From: Actinocorallia populi
GTDB taxonomy: Bacteria > Actinomycetota > Actinomycetes > Streptosporangiales > Streptosporangiaceae
Length of the DNA: 64,000 nt
Direction of reading: 5' to 3'
Assembly (NCBI RefSeq): GCF_002995495.1
Contig: NZ_PVZV01000014.1
Location: 1-64,000 of the forward strand
Within the stretch, counting starts at the first letter, position 1, and each line of letters starts with the position of its first letter. The notes beneath the pieces were generated by a model. The model searched no databases, was not told where the DNA came from, and saw only the letters and a list, made by a program, of their open reading frames with translations. This document shows positions 18,511 through 26,646 of this stretch, in pieces. The position numbers and the translations under genes were made by a program.

Positions 18511-18726
18511 TCAGCCGTCGGTGGGGGAGAGCTCTGCCACCGGGACGGCGTCCTTGAAGAAGCCGCGGCGGTCGAGGAAGGACGACAGGCCGTCGCGGTG
18601 CTCGTCGCACGCCAGCCACACCTTGCGCCGCTCCGGCGTGTGGATCTTGGGGTTGTTCCAGCGCAGGCCCCAGACGGCGGCGGCGCGGCAGTCCTTGGCG
18701 GAGCAGATGAGATCGGGATCTTTCAC
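18511..18726 (-). CDS. Small Cys/His-rich conserved actinobacterial protein
   Basis: A 71-residue protein with CSAKDC near the N-terminus and LACDEH in the middle, four likely metal ligands (C-x4-C, C-x2-H). Close relatives in Streptomyces are often mis-labelled acetone carboxylase; it is too small for that. WALRWNNP-type residues (WGLRWNNPKIHTPERRK) are the conserved core. Its stop is 3 bp from the convergent DUF6457 stop. It is probably a small zinc-binding protein of unknown role. Confidence 0.8.
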   Translation of the reverse strand: MKDPDLICSAKDCRAAAVWGLRWNNPKIHTPERRKVWLACDEHRDGLSSFLDRRGFFKDAVPVAELSPTDG

Positions 18727-18831
18727 CGTTTTGGTCTTTCTTTAGCGGCTGTGGATGTCGTTTCCGCGGGAAGAGCGGCAACGTGTGTCTTGTGCCCATT
18801 TCGGGCGTCCCAAGCGATTCGGGAGGATCTC

Positions 18832-18966
18832 ATGGGAGACACCAGGAAGAAGCCGGCCAAGACCACCGGCAAGGCCAAGAAGGCGGCGCTCAAGGCCACA
18901 CGCGCCGCCAAGCAGGAGAAACGGTCCTCCAAGGACAGGCCCGTGGAGGTCCGGCCCGAAGAATAG
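18832..18966 (+). CDS. Very small lysine-rich protein
   Basis: A 44-residue protein from ATG 18832 with GGGAGG five nt upstream. Fifteen of the 44 residues are Lys or Arg (MGDTRKKPAKTTGKAKKAA start), followed by an acidic tail. It has the look of a nucleic-acid-binding or ribosome-associated tail-type peptide, but I recognise no family. The good ribosome site and codon use (G/C at third positions) support it as a real gene. Confidence 0.6.
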   Translation: MGDTRKKPAKTTGKAKKAALKATRAAKQEKRSSKDRPVEVRPEE

Positions 18967-19137
18967 GGCACGGACCACGGGGGGCGCGGGCGTCCGGCGC
19001 CCGTGCCCCCCGCCGCGCGCGCCGGTCCCACGTCGTGCGTATCACGCGCCGCCTCCCGTCTCCTTCGGCGGGGCAGGCGGGGAACGCGTTATTCGTCACG
19101 TTCTGCTCGCCCGCCGTTCACTCTAGACTGGCGCTCC

Positions 19138-19797
19138 GTGAGTGATCTGTCGGCCCTGTCCTCTGTCCCGCCCGCCGGAGTGAGCGGACTGCACCGCGAC
19201 GCGGTGCTCAAGTTCTTCTACGGTCCGATGGACTGCGGCAAGTCCACCCTCGCGCTGCAGATCAACTACAACCACCGCAGACAGGGCCGCCACGGCCTGG
19301 TCATGACCAAGCACGACCGCTCCGGCGGCCCGCGCGTCACCAGCCGCATCGGGCTGGGCGACGAGGCCGTCGAGGTGCACGACGCGTTCGACTTCGGCTC
19401 CCTGGTGCGCCGGACCGCGCCCCGGCTGGACTACCTCATCTGCGACGAGGTGCAGTTCTACTCGGTGGAGCAGATAGAGCAGCTCGCCGACCTCGTCGAC
19501 GACTGCGACGTCGACGTCTACGCCTTCGGGCTGGCCTCGGACTTCCGCTCCGAGCTCTTCCCCGCCACGCGCCGCCTCTTCGAGCTGGCGGACGAGGTGT
19601 GCCGGCTGCAGGTGGAGGTGCTGTGCTGGTGCGGCCGCCCCGGCCAGCTCAACGCCCGCACCGTCGGCGGCGAGCTGGTGCGCGCCGGCGAGCAGGTCGT
19701 CATCGCCGACACCGGCCAGGCGCCCGTCCGCTACCAGGTCCTGTGCCGCCGCCACTACCGCGCCGGCGACCTGGGCAAGAACGCCCCCGCCCTGTAG
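19138..19797 (+). CDS. tdk: Thymidine kinase (type II)
   Basis: A 219-residue salvage enzyme phosphorylating thymidine to dTMP. Walker A GPMDCGKST (residues ~28-36), Walker B-like ICDEVQFY (~101-108) and the C-terminal zinc ribbon CWCG ... CRRH define family II Tdk. A TAGACT -10 box (19124-19129) lies 8 nt before the GTG with no ribosome site, so it is probably leaderless. It is convergent with polX, with 3 bp between the stops. Not all actinomycetes carry tdk. Confidence 0.95.
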   Translation: MSDLSALSSVPPAGVSGLHRDAVLKFFYGPMDCGKSTLALQINYNHRRQGRHGLVMTKHDRSGGPRVTSRIGLGDEAVEVHDAFDFGSLVRRTAPRLDYLICDEVQFYSVEQIEQLADLVDDCDVDVYAFGLASDFRSELFPATRRLFELADEVCRLQVEVLCWCGRPGQLNARTVGGELVRAGEQVVIADTGQAPVRYQVLCRRHYRAGDLGKNAPAL

Positions 19798-19800
19798 GGC

Positions 19801-21498
19801 TCAACGGCCGCCGGCGCCCTTCAGGAAGGCCAGGAGCCGCTCGAGCGGCCAGGTGTTGACGACGTCCTCGCGGGTGAGGCCGGCGCGCTGGGCGATGCCG
19901 ACGCCGAAACGGGTGTGCGCGAGGTGGGGCACGGCGTGGGCGTCGCTGTCGATGGAGAACCGCACGCCGTGGTGGCGGGCGAGCCGCACCAGGTCGGACG
20001 GCAGGTCGGCGCGGTCGGGATAGGAGTCGATCTCCAGGACGGTGCCGGTGCGGGCGGCGGCCCGCGAGACCGCGGACCAGTCGGCGTCCACCATGGGGCG
20101 CCTGCCTATCTTGCGGGTGGTGGGGTGGCCGATGATCTGCACGCCCGGGTTCTCGCAGGCGGCGATGAGCCGGCGGGTCATCTCCGCGCGGGACTGGGTG
20201 AAGTGCGAGTGCACGCTGGCGATCCGGACGTCGAAGCCCTCCAGGACATCCAGGGGCCAGTCGACCGAACCGTCGGGGCCGATGTTGAGCTCGGTGCCGT
20301 GCAGCAGCCTCAGGCCGGGATACCGCTCCTGCAGGCGCGCCAGGTGCTCCCGCTGGGCCAGCGCCTTGTCCAGGGTCATGCGCTGCATCGCGAGGTCGGG
20401 CGCGTGGTCGGTGACGGCGTAGTAGGCCAGGCCGCGGGCCGCCGCGGCGGCGACCATGTCCTCCAGGGAGGCGATCCCGTCGGTGAGGTCGGTGTGGGTG
20501 TGCAGGTCGCCGCGGAGGTCGGCCTGCTCCACCAGGACGGGGAGCTCGTGGCGCAGGGCGGCCTCGACCTCGCCGAGGTCCTCGCGCAGCGGCGGCGGCA
20601 CCCACTGCATGCCCAGCGCGGCGTAGACGTCCTCCTCGGTGCGTGAGGCCAGCGTCCGGTCCCCGTCGGACAGGCCGTGCTCGGAGAGCCTCCAGCCCTT
20701 CCTGGCGGCCAGCTCGCGCAGCCGGACGTTGTGGTCGGAGCCGCCGGTGAAGTACAGCAGGGCCGAGCCCCAGGAGTCGGCCGCAACCCGGCGCAGGTCC
20801 ACCTGCAGGCCCTGCTCGGTGCGCACCGAGGTCTTGCCCTCGCCCGCGGCCAGCACCTCGGCCACGTACGGCTGGGCGGTGAAGACGCTCATCAGCTCGG
20901 CGGGACCCGCCACGAGGACGTCGATGTCGCCGACGGTCTCGCACATGCGGCGCAGCGACCCGGCGACGGCGATGCGCTCGGCGCCCGGCAGGGACTCGAC
21001 GACCTGCTCGGCCAGCGCGCTCGCGACACCGAGGTGCACCCGTTCGCCTGCCTGCCGCTGCCGCTCGATCCCGCGCCGCAGGTTCTCGACGGTCTTGGGC
21101 CCCATGCCGCGCACCCCGCGCAGCCGCCCCTCGTCGATCGCCCGCGCGAGCGCCTCGACCGAGTCGACGCCCAGCTCCCGGTAGAGGAACAGCGCCGTCT
21201 TGGGACCCAGCGAGGGCACGGCCATCAGCCGCCGCACCCCGGCCGGGATCTTGGCCCGCAGCTCGTCGAGCTGCCGGAACCCGCCCCGGCCGAGGAACTC
21301 CTCGATCTTCGCCGCGATCGCCGAGCCCACGTCCGGGACGTCCCGGACGTGGCCGGGGCGCAGATCCTCGGGATACCCCGCGATCGCCTTGGCCGCGCGC
21401 TGGTAGCTGCGCACCCGGAAGGGGTCGCCGCCCTCCAGCGCGAAGAGGTCGGCGTACTCGCGCAGCGCCTCGGCGGCAGCCTCGTTGACCCGTGCCAT
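19801..21498 (-). CDS. polX: Bacterial family X DNA polymerase with PHP exonuclease domain
   Basis: A 565-residue PolX. Helix-hairpin-helix and 8-kDa regions occupy residues ~1-150 (VPSLGPKTA, VRGMGPKTVENLR); the palm holds the catalytic aspartates in GDIDVLV (~190-196). The PHP domain begins at GDLHTHTDLTDG (~330) and keeps DHAPDL, HSHFTQ and DSDAHAVPH, the metal ligands of the 3'-5' exonuclease. It performs gap-filling repair synthesis and end cleaning. The ATG at 21498 agrees with the family start. Confidence 0.95.
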   Translation of the reverse strand: MARVNEAAAEALREYADLFALEGGDPFRVRSYQRAAKAIAGYPEDLRPGHVRDVPDVGSAIAAKIEEFLGRGGFRQLDELRAKIPAGVRRLMAVPSLGPKTALFLYRELGVDSVEALARAIDEGRLRGVRGMGPKTVENLRRGIERQRQAGERVHLGVASALAEQVVESLPGAERIAVAGSLRRMCETVGDIDVLVAGPAELMSVFTAQPYVAEVLAAGEGKTSVRTEQGLQVDLRRVAADSWGSALLYFTGGSDHNVRLRELAARKGWRLSEHGLSDGDRTLASRTEEDVYAALGMQWVPPPLREDLGEVEAALRHELPVLVEQADLRGDLHTHTDLTDGIASLEDMVAAAAARGLAYYAVTDHAPDLAMQRMTLDKALAQREHLARLQERYPGLRLLHGTELNIGPDGSVDWPLDVLEGFDVRIASVHSHFTQSRAEMTRRLIAACENPGVQIIGHPTTRKIGRRPMVDADWSAVSRAAARTGTVLEIDSYPDRADLPSDLVRLARHHGVRFSIDSDAHAVPHLAHTRFGVGIAQRAGLTREDVVNTWPLERLLAFLKGAGGR

Positions 21499-21507
21499 GC
21501 ACCCAGC

Positions 21508-22668
21508 CTACGAGCCGCCTCCGACACTCTCCCGGATCGAGTACCCGTTCGCGGACGGGGACGCGGGGGACGCCTTGCCGCACAGGGCCACCTCGAAGGC
21601 GGCGTCGAGGCGGCGGTAGGTGGTCTCGCTGAGGACGCGGTCGGTGTTGATGGCGATGACCGCCTGGCGGCGCCCGTCGGCGGTGGTGTACGCCAGGCTG
21701 TGGTAGCCGGGGAAGGCGCCGCCGTGGCCCCAGGCGGTGCCGCAGGGCGTGTCGGCGCGGGCGACGCCCAGGGCGTAGCCGTCGGACGCGGCGGCGATGG
21801 TCTTCAGGGCGCGCTGCTGGGCGGGGCGGAGGAGCCGGCCGGAGAACAGGGCGCGCTGGAAGCGGGCGAGGTCCCTGGCGGTGGAGATCATCCCGCCGGA
21901 GGTCCAGGCGATGGAGGGGCTGAGCTCGGTGACGTCCACCGTGCCCTCGCCGGGGACGTTGGTGAGGTGGCCGCGGGTGTGCGGGCCGCGGATGCGGGCG
22001 TCGCGCACGGGCAGGCTCGTGCCGCGCAGGGAGAGCGGCCTGATCAGCCTCCGGTGGATCTCGGCGGACGCGCTGCGGCCGGTGATCTTCTCGATGAGGA
22101 GGCCGAGCACGACGTAGTTGGTGTTGGAGTAGGCGAAGCCGGTGCCCGGCGGGAACAGCAGGGGCTCGGACTCGACGAGGGAGAGGAGCCGGCGCGGCGG
22201 CGAGTAGTACGCGGGGTCCTTGTCGTACGGCTCCAGGAGGCGGGGGTCCCGGCTGAAGTCGGGCAGCCCGCTGGTGTGGTCCAGCAGGTGCCGCACGGTG
22301 ATCTTCCGGCCCCTGACGATCTCGCCGGGCAGCCGGCGCCCGACGTCGTCCTTCAGGCGCAGCCGGCCCTCGCCGACCAGTTGCAGGATGACGGTGGCGA
22401 CGAACGTCTTGGTGCCGCTGCCGATCCGGAACCGGTCGTCCGGCCGGATCTTCGCCCGGGTCTTCAGATTCCGGACACCTCGTGCCTGGAGTCCGGTGTC
22501 GCCGTTCTTCCGGGTGAGCGCGACGGCTCCGGGCACGCCGGAGGCGATGATCCCGTCCAGGGCCGCCTGCAGCCGGGCGGGCCGGGCGGGGGCGTTCGCG
22601 TGGGCGGTGGACGGCACGGTCGCGGCGAGCGCCACGGCCAGCGCGGTCAGGGTGCGGGGCGGACGCAT
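21508..22668 (-). CDS. Secreted serine hydrolase (class C beta-lactamase / DD-carboxypeptidase fold)
   Basis: 386 residues with a Sec signal peptide (residues ~1-27, ending STAHANA). The penicillin-binding-fold triad is complete: SGTK (SxxK) near 79, YSN (FAYSNTNY) near 166 and HGG (WGHGGAFPG) near 305. It probably acts on peptidoglycan stem peptides or esters outside the membrane. GGAGG lies 6 nt before the ATG. It lies 17 bp after the small HTH gene on the same strand and may be co-transcribed with it. Confidence 0.9.
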   Translation of the reverse strand: MRPPRTLTALAVALAATVPSTAHANAPARPARLQAALDGIIASGVPGAVALTRKNGDTGLQARGVRNLKTRAKIRPDDRFRIGSGTKTFVATVILQLVGEGRLRLKDDVGRRLPGEIVRGRKITVRHLLDHTSGLPDFSRDPRLLEPYDKDPAYYSPPRRLLSLVESEPLLFPPGTGFAYSNTNYVVLGLLIEKITGRSASAEIHRRLIRPLSLRGTSLPVRDARIRGPHTRGHLTNVPGEGTVDVTELSPSIAWTSGGMISTARDLARFQRALFSGRLLRPAQQRALKTIAAASDGYALGVARADTPCGTAWGHGGAFPGYHSLAYTTADGRRQAVIAINTDRVLSETTYRRLDAAFEVALCGKASPASPSANGYSIRESVGGGS

Positions 22669-22685
22669 CGGACACCTCCGGGGGG

Positions 22686-22874
22686 TCAGGGGATGAAGAG
22701 GTCCTCGATCTTGGTCTCGAAGACCTCGGCGATCTTGAAGGCGAGCGGCAGGCTCGGGTCGTGGCGGCCGGTCTCGATGGCGTTGACGGTCTGGCGGGAG
22801 ACCTGCAGCCGGTCGGCGAGATCCGCCTGGCTCCACCTGCGGGCCGCGCGCATCTGTCTCAGCCGGTTGTTCAC
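22686..22874 (-). CDS. Small HTH (XRE/YozG-type) transcriptional regulator
   Basis: A 62-residue protein that is a single XRE HTH: RRWSQADLADRLQVSRQTVNAIE, with the recognition helix SRQTVNAIE, and the ending KIEDLFIP typical of these minimal regulators. It starts at a GTG that overlaps the stop of the upstream membrane-protein gene. This gene pair (small membrane protein plus mini-XRE) is a widespread bacterial module. Here it probably represses its own promoter through the repeat at 23285-23316. Confidence 0.9.
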   Translation of the reverse strand: MNNRLRQMRAARRWSQADLADRLQVSRQTVNAIETGRHDPSLPLAFKIAEVFETKIEDLFIP

Positions 22875-23278
22875 CGGGCCCTGCCCCGCAGCTCCAGCGC
22901 CGCCGCCCAGACCAGGACCGACGCGGCGAGGGAGATCTGCACCGACCGGCGCAGGTCCCCGACGGAGGAGGCGTCCAGCAGCCCGGCCACGAAGACCCCG
23001 AACAGCAGGCATCCGAACCCGAGCGCCATCGCCTCGAGCTGGAGCACCCGCTGGTACTCGTCGGCCCGGCGCAGCCCGCGCCACACGGCCCAGCCCAGCA
23101 GCAGGGCCGGTATCGCGTTCGCCAGCGACCACGCCACCCGTGCGGACCCGTCGGAGCCGAAGAGCCCCGCCTCCTGCACGACGGCCAGCGCCGCCATCAC
23201 GGCCACGCCCGGCAGCCAGTCCCGCCACGCCTGGCGCGCCTGCGCCCGCTCGACCGTGCCCTTCCGCTTCTCGTTCAT
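22871..23278 (-). CDS. Four-helix membrane protein paired with the mini-XRE regulator
   Basis: A 135-residue integral membrane protein with four hydrophobic segments (residues ~22-40, ~51-66, ~82-104, ~112-130) after a basic cytoplasmic N-terminus (MNEKRKGTVERAQARQ). Its start lies exactly 6 nt after a TACATT -10 box, so it is probably leaderless. The stop overlaps the regulator's GTG. The function is unknown; such proteins may sense membrane state for the partner regulator. Confidence 0.85.
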   Translation of the reverse strand: MNEKRKGTVERAQARQAWRDWLPGVAVMAALAVVQEAGLFGSDGSARVAWSLANAIPALLLGWAVWRGLRRADEYQRVLQLEAMALGFGCLLFGVFVAGLLDASSVGDLRRSVQISLAASVLVWAAALELRGRAR

Positions 23279-23284
23279 GCCCGG

Positions 23285-23316
23285 AATGTAAAGCATGCTT
23301 GTCTAAATGTAAAGCA
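23285..23316 (-). promoter_or_regulatory. Promoter with 21-bp-spaced direct repeat, candidate operator of the mini-XRE regulator
   Basis: On the minus strand TTTACA (-35) and TACATT (-10) are separated by 17 bp, six nt before the ATG at 23278. The 11-mer AATGTAAAGCA (plus-strand reading) occurs twice, at 23285-23295 and 23306-23316, exactly 21 bp or two helical turns apart, and covers both promoter boxes. This is a good operator layout for a small HTH dimer. Confidence 0.72.
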
Positions 23317-23427
23317 AGCTTTCCATCCCGGACGCCGGTGGTACCGGGTCGGGGCACCTCGCGGGAGGAGGGTGGATCGTCCTGCGGAAGGAGGAAAAGG
23401 GGAGGTGGGCGGGCTGATCATTGGGGC

Positions 23428-24402
23428 ATGACGGATTTCGCGGGACTCGTTCGGGGAACGGCCGGGGAGCTGGCCCGACGGCGGGCCGGGGTGGCGGTGG
23501 CGGCGATCGCCGGGGGAGAGGCGGAGACGGCGGCCGCCGGACGGGCCGCCCCGGAGGCCGTGTTCGAGATCGGGTCGCTGACGAAGGTGTTCACGGCACT
23601 GGCGCTGGCGCGGATGGTCGTGGCGGGGAAGGCCGGGCTGGACGAACCGGTCGCCGAACTCCTCGACGCGCCGGTGCCCGAACGGGACGGCGAGCACATC
23701 ACCCTGCGGCATCTGGCCACCCACACCTCGGGTCTGCCGCGGCTGCCGAAGGGCATGCTCCTCACGTCCCTGCTCGACCCGCGCAAGCCCGACCCGTACG
23801 CAGGCTGCAGCGCGGAGTTCCTGCTCGAGGGCCTGACCCGCACGAGACTCGGTGCCGTACCGGGCACGCGCTTCCGCTACTCCAACCTCGGCGCGGGACT
23901 GCTCGGCCTGGCCTTGGCGCGCCGCGCCGGAACCTCCTACGGCGAACTCGTCGCCGAGCAGGTCTGCAGGCCCCTCGGCCTGGCGAACACCGCCCTGGAC
24001 ACCCCGGGCCTCGTGCAGGGCCACGACCGCCGCCGACGCCCCGTCGCCCCCTGGAACCTCGCCGACCTGGCCGGAGCGGGCGGCCTGCGCTCGACCGCCG
24101 CCGACCTCCTCGTCTTCGCCCGGGCCCAGCTCGACCCGGATTCCACCGCCCTCGCCGAAGCCGTCCGCCTCACCCGAACAGAGGGCCACCGGGTCCACCG
24201 CTTCATGACCGTCCGCCTCGGCTGGATGGAGCTCCGCAAGGACGGCTCCACCCAGCTCTGGCACAACGGCGCCACCGGCGGCTTCACCTCCTTCCTCGCC
24301 CTGCGCCCCGCCGACGGCACCGCGGTGGCCGCGCTCTCCGACACGGCACGCTCCGTGGACCGTCCCGCCACCGACCTCCTGCGTGCCCTGCCGGCCTCCT
24401 GA
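23428..24402 (+). CDS. Cytoplasmic serine hydrolase of the beta-lactamase family
   Basis: 324 residues with no signal peptide. SLTK (near residue 50), YSN (RYSNLGAG) near 151 and HNGATGG near 290 form the SxxK / YxN / HxG set. Similar proteins are EstB-like esterases or PBP4*-like peptidases; location and substrate cannot be told. A purine-rich stretch (GGAGGAAAAGGGGAGG) lies about 25 nt before the ATG, further than usual. It is divergent from the mini-XRE module, and its start region shares no repeat with it. Confidence 0.87.
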   Translation: MTDFAGLVRGTAGELARRRAGVAVAAIAGGEAETAAAGRAAPEAVFEIGSLTKVFTALALARMVVAGKAGLDEPVAELLDAPVPERDGEHITLRHLATHTSGLPRLPKGMLLTSLLDPRKPDPYAGCSAEFLLEGLTRTRLGAVPGTRFRYSNLGAGLLGLALARRAGTSYGELVAEQVCRPLGLANTALDTPGLVQGHDRRRRPVAPWNLADLAGAGGLRSTAADLLVFARAQLDPDSTALAEAVRLTRTEGHRVHRFMTVRLGWMELRKDGSTQLWHNGATGGFTSFLALRPADGTAVAALSDTARSVDRPATDLLRALPAS

Positions 24403-24538
24403 CACCGCGGCGACGGTCCCGTCCCGCGCCTCGGCAGGGGGTTCTGGGGGATCATGTCGTCCGCCGGACGCGGCGCCGCCCGGACGGCGGTCGCCGGGGC
24501 GGCGGTCGAGCACGAGGAAGAACCGGTGGGAGGGCGTT

Positions 24539-25132
24539 GTGCGCAGGGTGGTGTTGGGGTCGGCGTCGGAGTCGCGGCTCGCGGTTCTGCGGGCGGCCGG
24601 GGTGGAGCCCGAGGTGGTCGTCAGCGGAGTGGACGAGGACGCGGTGGAGGCCGGGTCGGTGCGGGAGCTGGTGGAGGCGCTGGCGGTCGGCAAGGCACGG
24701 GCGGTCGCGGAGCGCGTGGCGGGGGAGGCCCTCGTCATCGGGTGCGACTCGCTGCTGGAGTTCGAGGGGCGCGGGCTGGGCAAACCCGAGAGCGCGGAGC
24801 AGGCCGTGGAGTGGTGGGAGAGGCGGCGGGGAAGGAGCGGGACCCTCCACACGGGGCACTGCGTCATCGACACCGGGAGCGGACGCCAGGTGAGCGCGGT
24901 GGGGGAGACCTCGGTGCGGTTCGGGAACCCGACCGATGCGGAGGTCCGGGCTTATGCCGCTTCGGGGGAACCGCTCTGGGCCGCGGGGGGCTTCACCATC
25001 GACGGGAAGGGCGGCTGGTTCATGGACGGCATCGAAGGGGACGCGGGAAACGTGCTCGGGCTCTCGCTTCCGGTGCTGCGGAAACTGCTGGGGGAGCTCG
25101 GGATCTCTCCCAATGAGCTGTGGGCGCGGTGA
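24539..25132 (+). CDS. maf: Maf-family nucleotide pyrophosphatase
   Basis: A 197-residue house-cleaning enzyme that hydrolyses non-canonical or methylated NTPs to NMPs. LGSASESRLAVLRAAG at the start, GCDSLLEFEG and GGFTIDGKGG (substrate-binding loop) are family motifs. The GTG at 24539 has a GGGAGGG ribosome site. In many actinomycetes maf lies near acyl-CoA carboxylase genes; here it ends a co-directional pair. The 177 bp that follow (25133-25309) hold no gene I can support. Confidence 0.9.
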   Translation: MRRVVLGSASESRLAVLRAAGVEPEVVVSGVDEDAVEAGSVRELVEALAVGKARAVAERVAGEALVIGCDSLLEFEGRGLGKPESAEQAVEWWERRRGRSGTLHTGHCVIDTGSGRQVSAVGETSVRFGNPTDAEVRAYAASGEPLWAAGGFTIDGKGGWFMDGIEGDAGNVLGLSLPVLRKLLGELGISPNELWAR

Positions 25133-25309
25133 ACGCCGGGGCGGGTGATGCGCGGCGTTCCTTCGGAGGCGGGCTGTGGAGCATGAGGTCCGGGCCCGCC
25201 CGTGCCCGGAAAGGTCCGACGGCGGCGCGGGAGAGAGGACGCGCCGCCGTCGAAGCGGGAAGGCCGCCGGACGAGGTCCTTGCCGCAGGCCCCTACGGCG
25301 ATCGAGGGT

Positions 25310-26053
25310 TCAGTGGTCGCGCAGGAGGCTTCCGGCGCCCTCGACGCGGTCGGTGATGCCGTTCTCGCGCAGCGCCATCCACCAGGTGGCGGCGTTGATG
25401 GCGATGGTGGGCAGGCCCAGCCAGCGCTCGGCCTCGTCGGCCAGGCCGACCATGGACAGGTTGGTGCCGCACTGGATCAGCGCGTCCACCTCGCCCTCGG
25501 CGAGCTCGCGCAGCGCGCCGCGCAGCTCGTCCTCGGTGACGTGCGCGATGGAGACCGCGGTCGGGCACTTCAGGCCGATGATCTTGTCGACCTCGAAGCC
25601 CAGCTCGTTGAAGAACGTGCGCACGTTCGCGTCGCCGACCGGCTGGTAGGGGGTGACGACGCCGATGCGGCGCGCCCCGTACAGCTTCAGGGCCCGCTCG
25701 CACGCCTCGGCGCCGGTCGCCACCTGCAGGCCGGTCAGGTCGTGGATCTGCTTGACGAACGCCCGGTTGCCCTCGACGCCGCCCCAGAACGTCTCGGCGG
25801 ACATGCCCATGACCATGTAGTCGGGTTCGCAGGTCATGACCCGCTCGCAGGCCGCGCCGATCTCGTCGCGGATCTGCTCCAGCAGGCGCTCCATGCCCGC
25901 GTCGCCGGCCATGTTCTGGTCGCGGATGTGGATGCGGGAGAAGTGCGAGGTCACGCCGGGCACCGTCATGCGGTAGAAGTCGGGCTCGACGATGGTGTTG
26001 GTGGAGGGGGCGATCACGCCGAACTTGCGGCGCCAGCCCAGCGCGTCGGTCAT
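25310..26053 (-). CDS. Asp/Glu-racemase-superfamily protein (maleate isomerase / arylmalonate decarboxylase type)
   Basis: 247 residues. GVIAPSTNTIVEPDF (residues ~12-26) matches the start of maleate cis-trans isomerases (NicE-like, which read GxIVPSSNT). The second active-site cysteine is present (C195 in LIQCGTNLS), but at the first cysteine position the sequence is MGMS (82-85). Maleate isomerase uses both cysteines, while arylmalonate decarboxylase uses only the second, so decarboxylation or a one-cysteine isomerisation fits better. It is the last gene of the eight-gene operon, coupled to the previous one by ATGA, with AGGAG upstream. Possible substrates are maleate-like or beta-keto-acid fragments of pigment breakdown; this is inference. 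Confidence 0.82.
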   Translation of the reverse strand: MTDALGWRRKFGVIAPSTNTIVEPDFYRMTVPGVTSHFSRIHIRDQNMAGDAGMERLLEQIRDEIGAACERVMTCEPDYMVMGMSAETFWGGVEGNRAFVKQIHDLTGLQVATGAEACERALKLYGARRIGVVTPYQPVGDANVRTFFNELGFEVDKIIGLKCPTAVSIAHVTEDELRGALRELAEGEVDALIQCGTNLSMVGLADEAERWLGLPTIAINAATWWMALRENGITDRVEGAGSLLRDH

Positions 26054-26646
26054 GAGGGGATCTCCTGTCGTCTCTGTCGGTCCCGGAGGGTGGCGAGCCG
26101 CCAGGCGGCGAGGAGGAACATCCCCTGGCTGACGGTGTTGATGGACTGCTCGACCCACTGGCGGGCGATGGTCTGCTCGCCCGAGCTGAGCGGGCCGAGC
26201 GCGTACTGGCCGATGATCCAGACGATGAACAGCTTGTGCCTGCGGCTCAGGACGACCGCGGCGGCGGTGCTGGCCGCGATGGTGAGGATGAGCATCGGCA
26301 GGGTGTCGCCGATCGCGAAGGCGGTGCCCAGGCAGGCCATCCACAATCCGGCGATGGCGGGCACGGGCACGCGGGGCTCGATGGCCTTGAGGAGCACGAG
26401 GAAGCCCGCGGCCAGGAAGGGGAAGAGCGCCAGCGGCACCATCCACAGGTCGACGTGGGTGGTGGCGATGATGGTCTTCCAGCCGGCCTTGGCGACCCCG
26501 CCGATGCCCAGCAGCAGCGCCGCGATCCGGGCCAGCCGGGTGTCGACGCCGTCGACCCTGGCCAGGAGGAGCGCCCCGGCGGTGGTGAAGGCCACCGGGA
26601 CGAAGTCCTCCAGGGCCAGGACGAGGGGGTACTCTTCGGGGCTCAC
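26050..26646 (-). CDS. Integral membrane protein of the pigment-catabolism-like operon
   Basis: A 198-residue protein with about six hydrophobic segments (residues ~8-30, ~36-55, ~68-86, ~95-118, ~121-140, ~168-186) and a charged C-terminus. The start is a GTG overlapping the upstream stop (GTGA), and its own stop overlaps the next ATG. No known transporter motif is visible. Position in the operon suggests a membrane component for uptake, electron supply or sensing, but I cannot name a family. Confidence 0.75.
   Translation of the reverse strand: MSPEEYPLVLALEDFVPVAFTTAGALLLARVDGVDTRLARIAALLLGIGGVAKAGWKTIIATTHVDLWMVPLALFPFLAAGFLVLLKAIEPRVPVPAIAGLWMACLGTAFAIGDTLPMLILTIAASTAAAVVLSRRHKLFIVWIIGQYALGPLSSGEQTIARQWVEQSINTVSQGMFLLAAWRLATLRDRQRRQEIPS

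Noticed and set aside
20677..24402. A 1241-codon plus-strand frame over polX, the serine hydrolase and the HTH pair
   Set aside because: Only the part from 23428 is a real gene. The rest is antisense to well-supported genes and has low-complexity Gly/Ala/Val/Arg composition.
25133..25309. Possible small gene between maf and the racemase-like gene
   Set aside because: Frames here have no ribosome site and no conserved-looking composition; I see only a GC-rich spacer between convergent genes.
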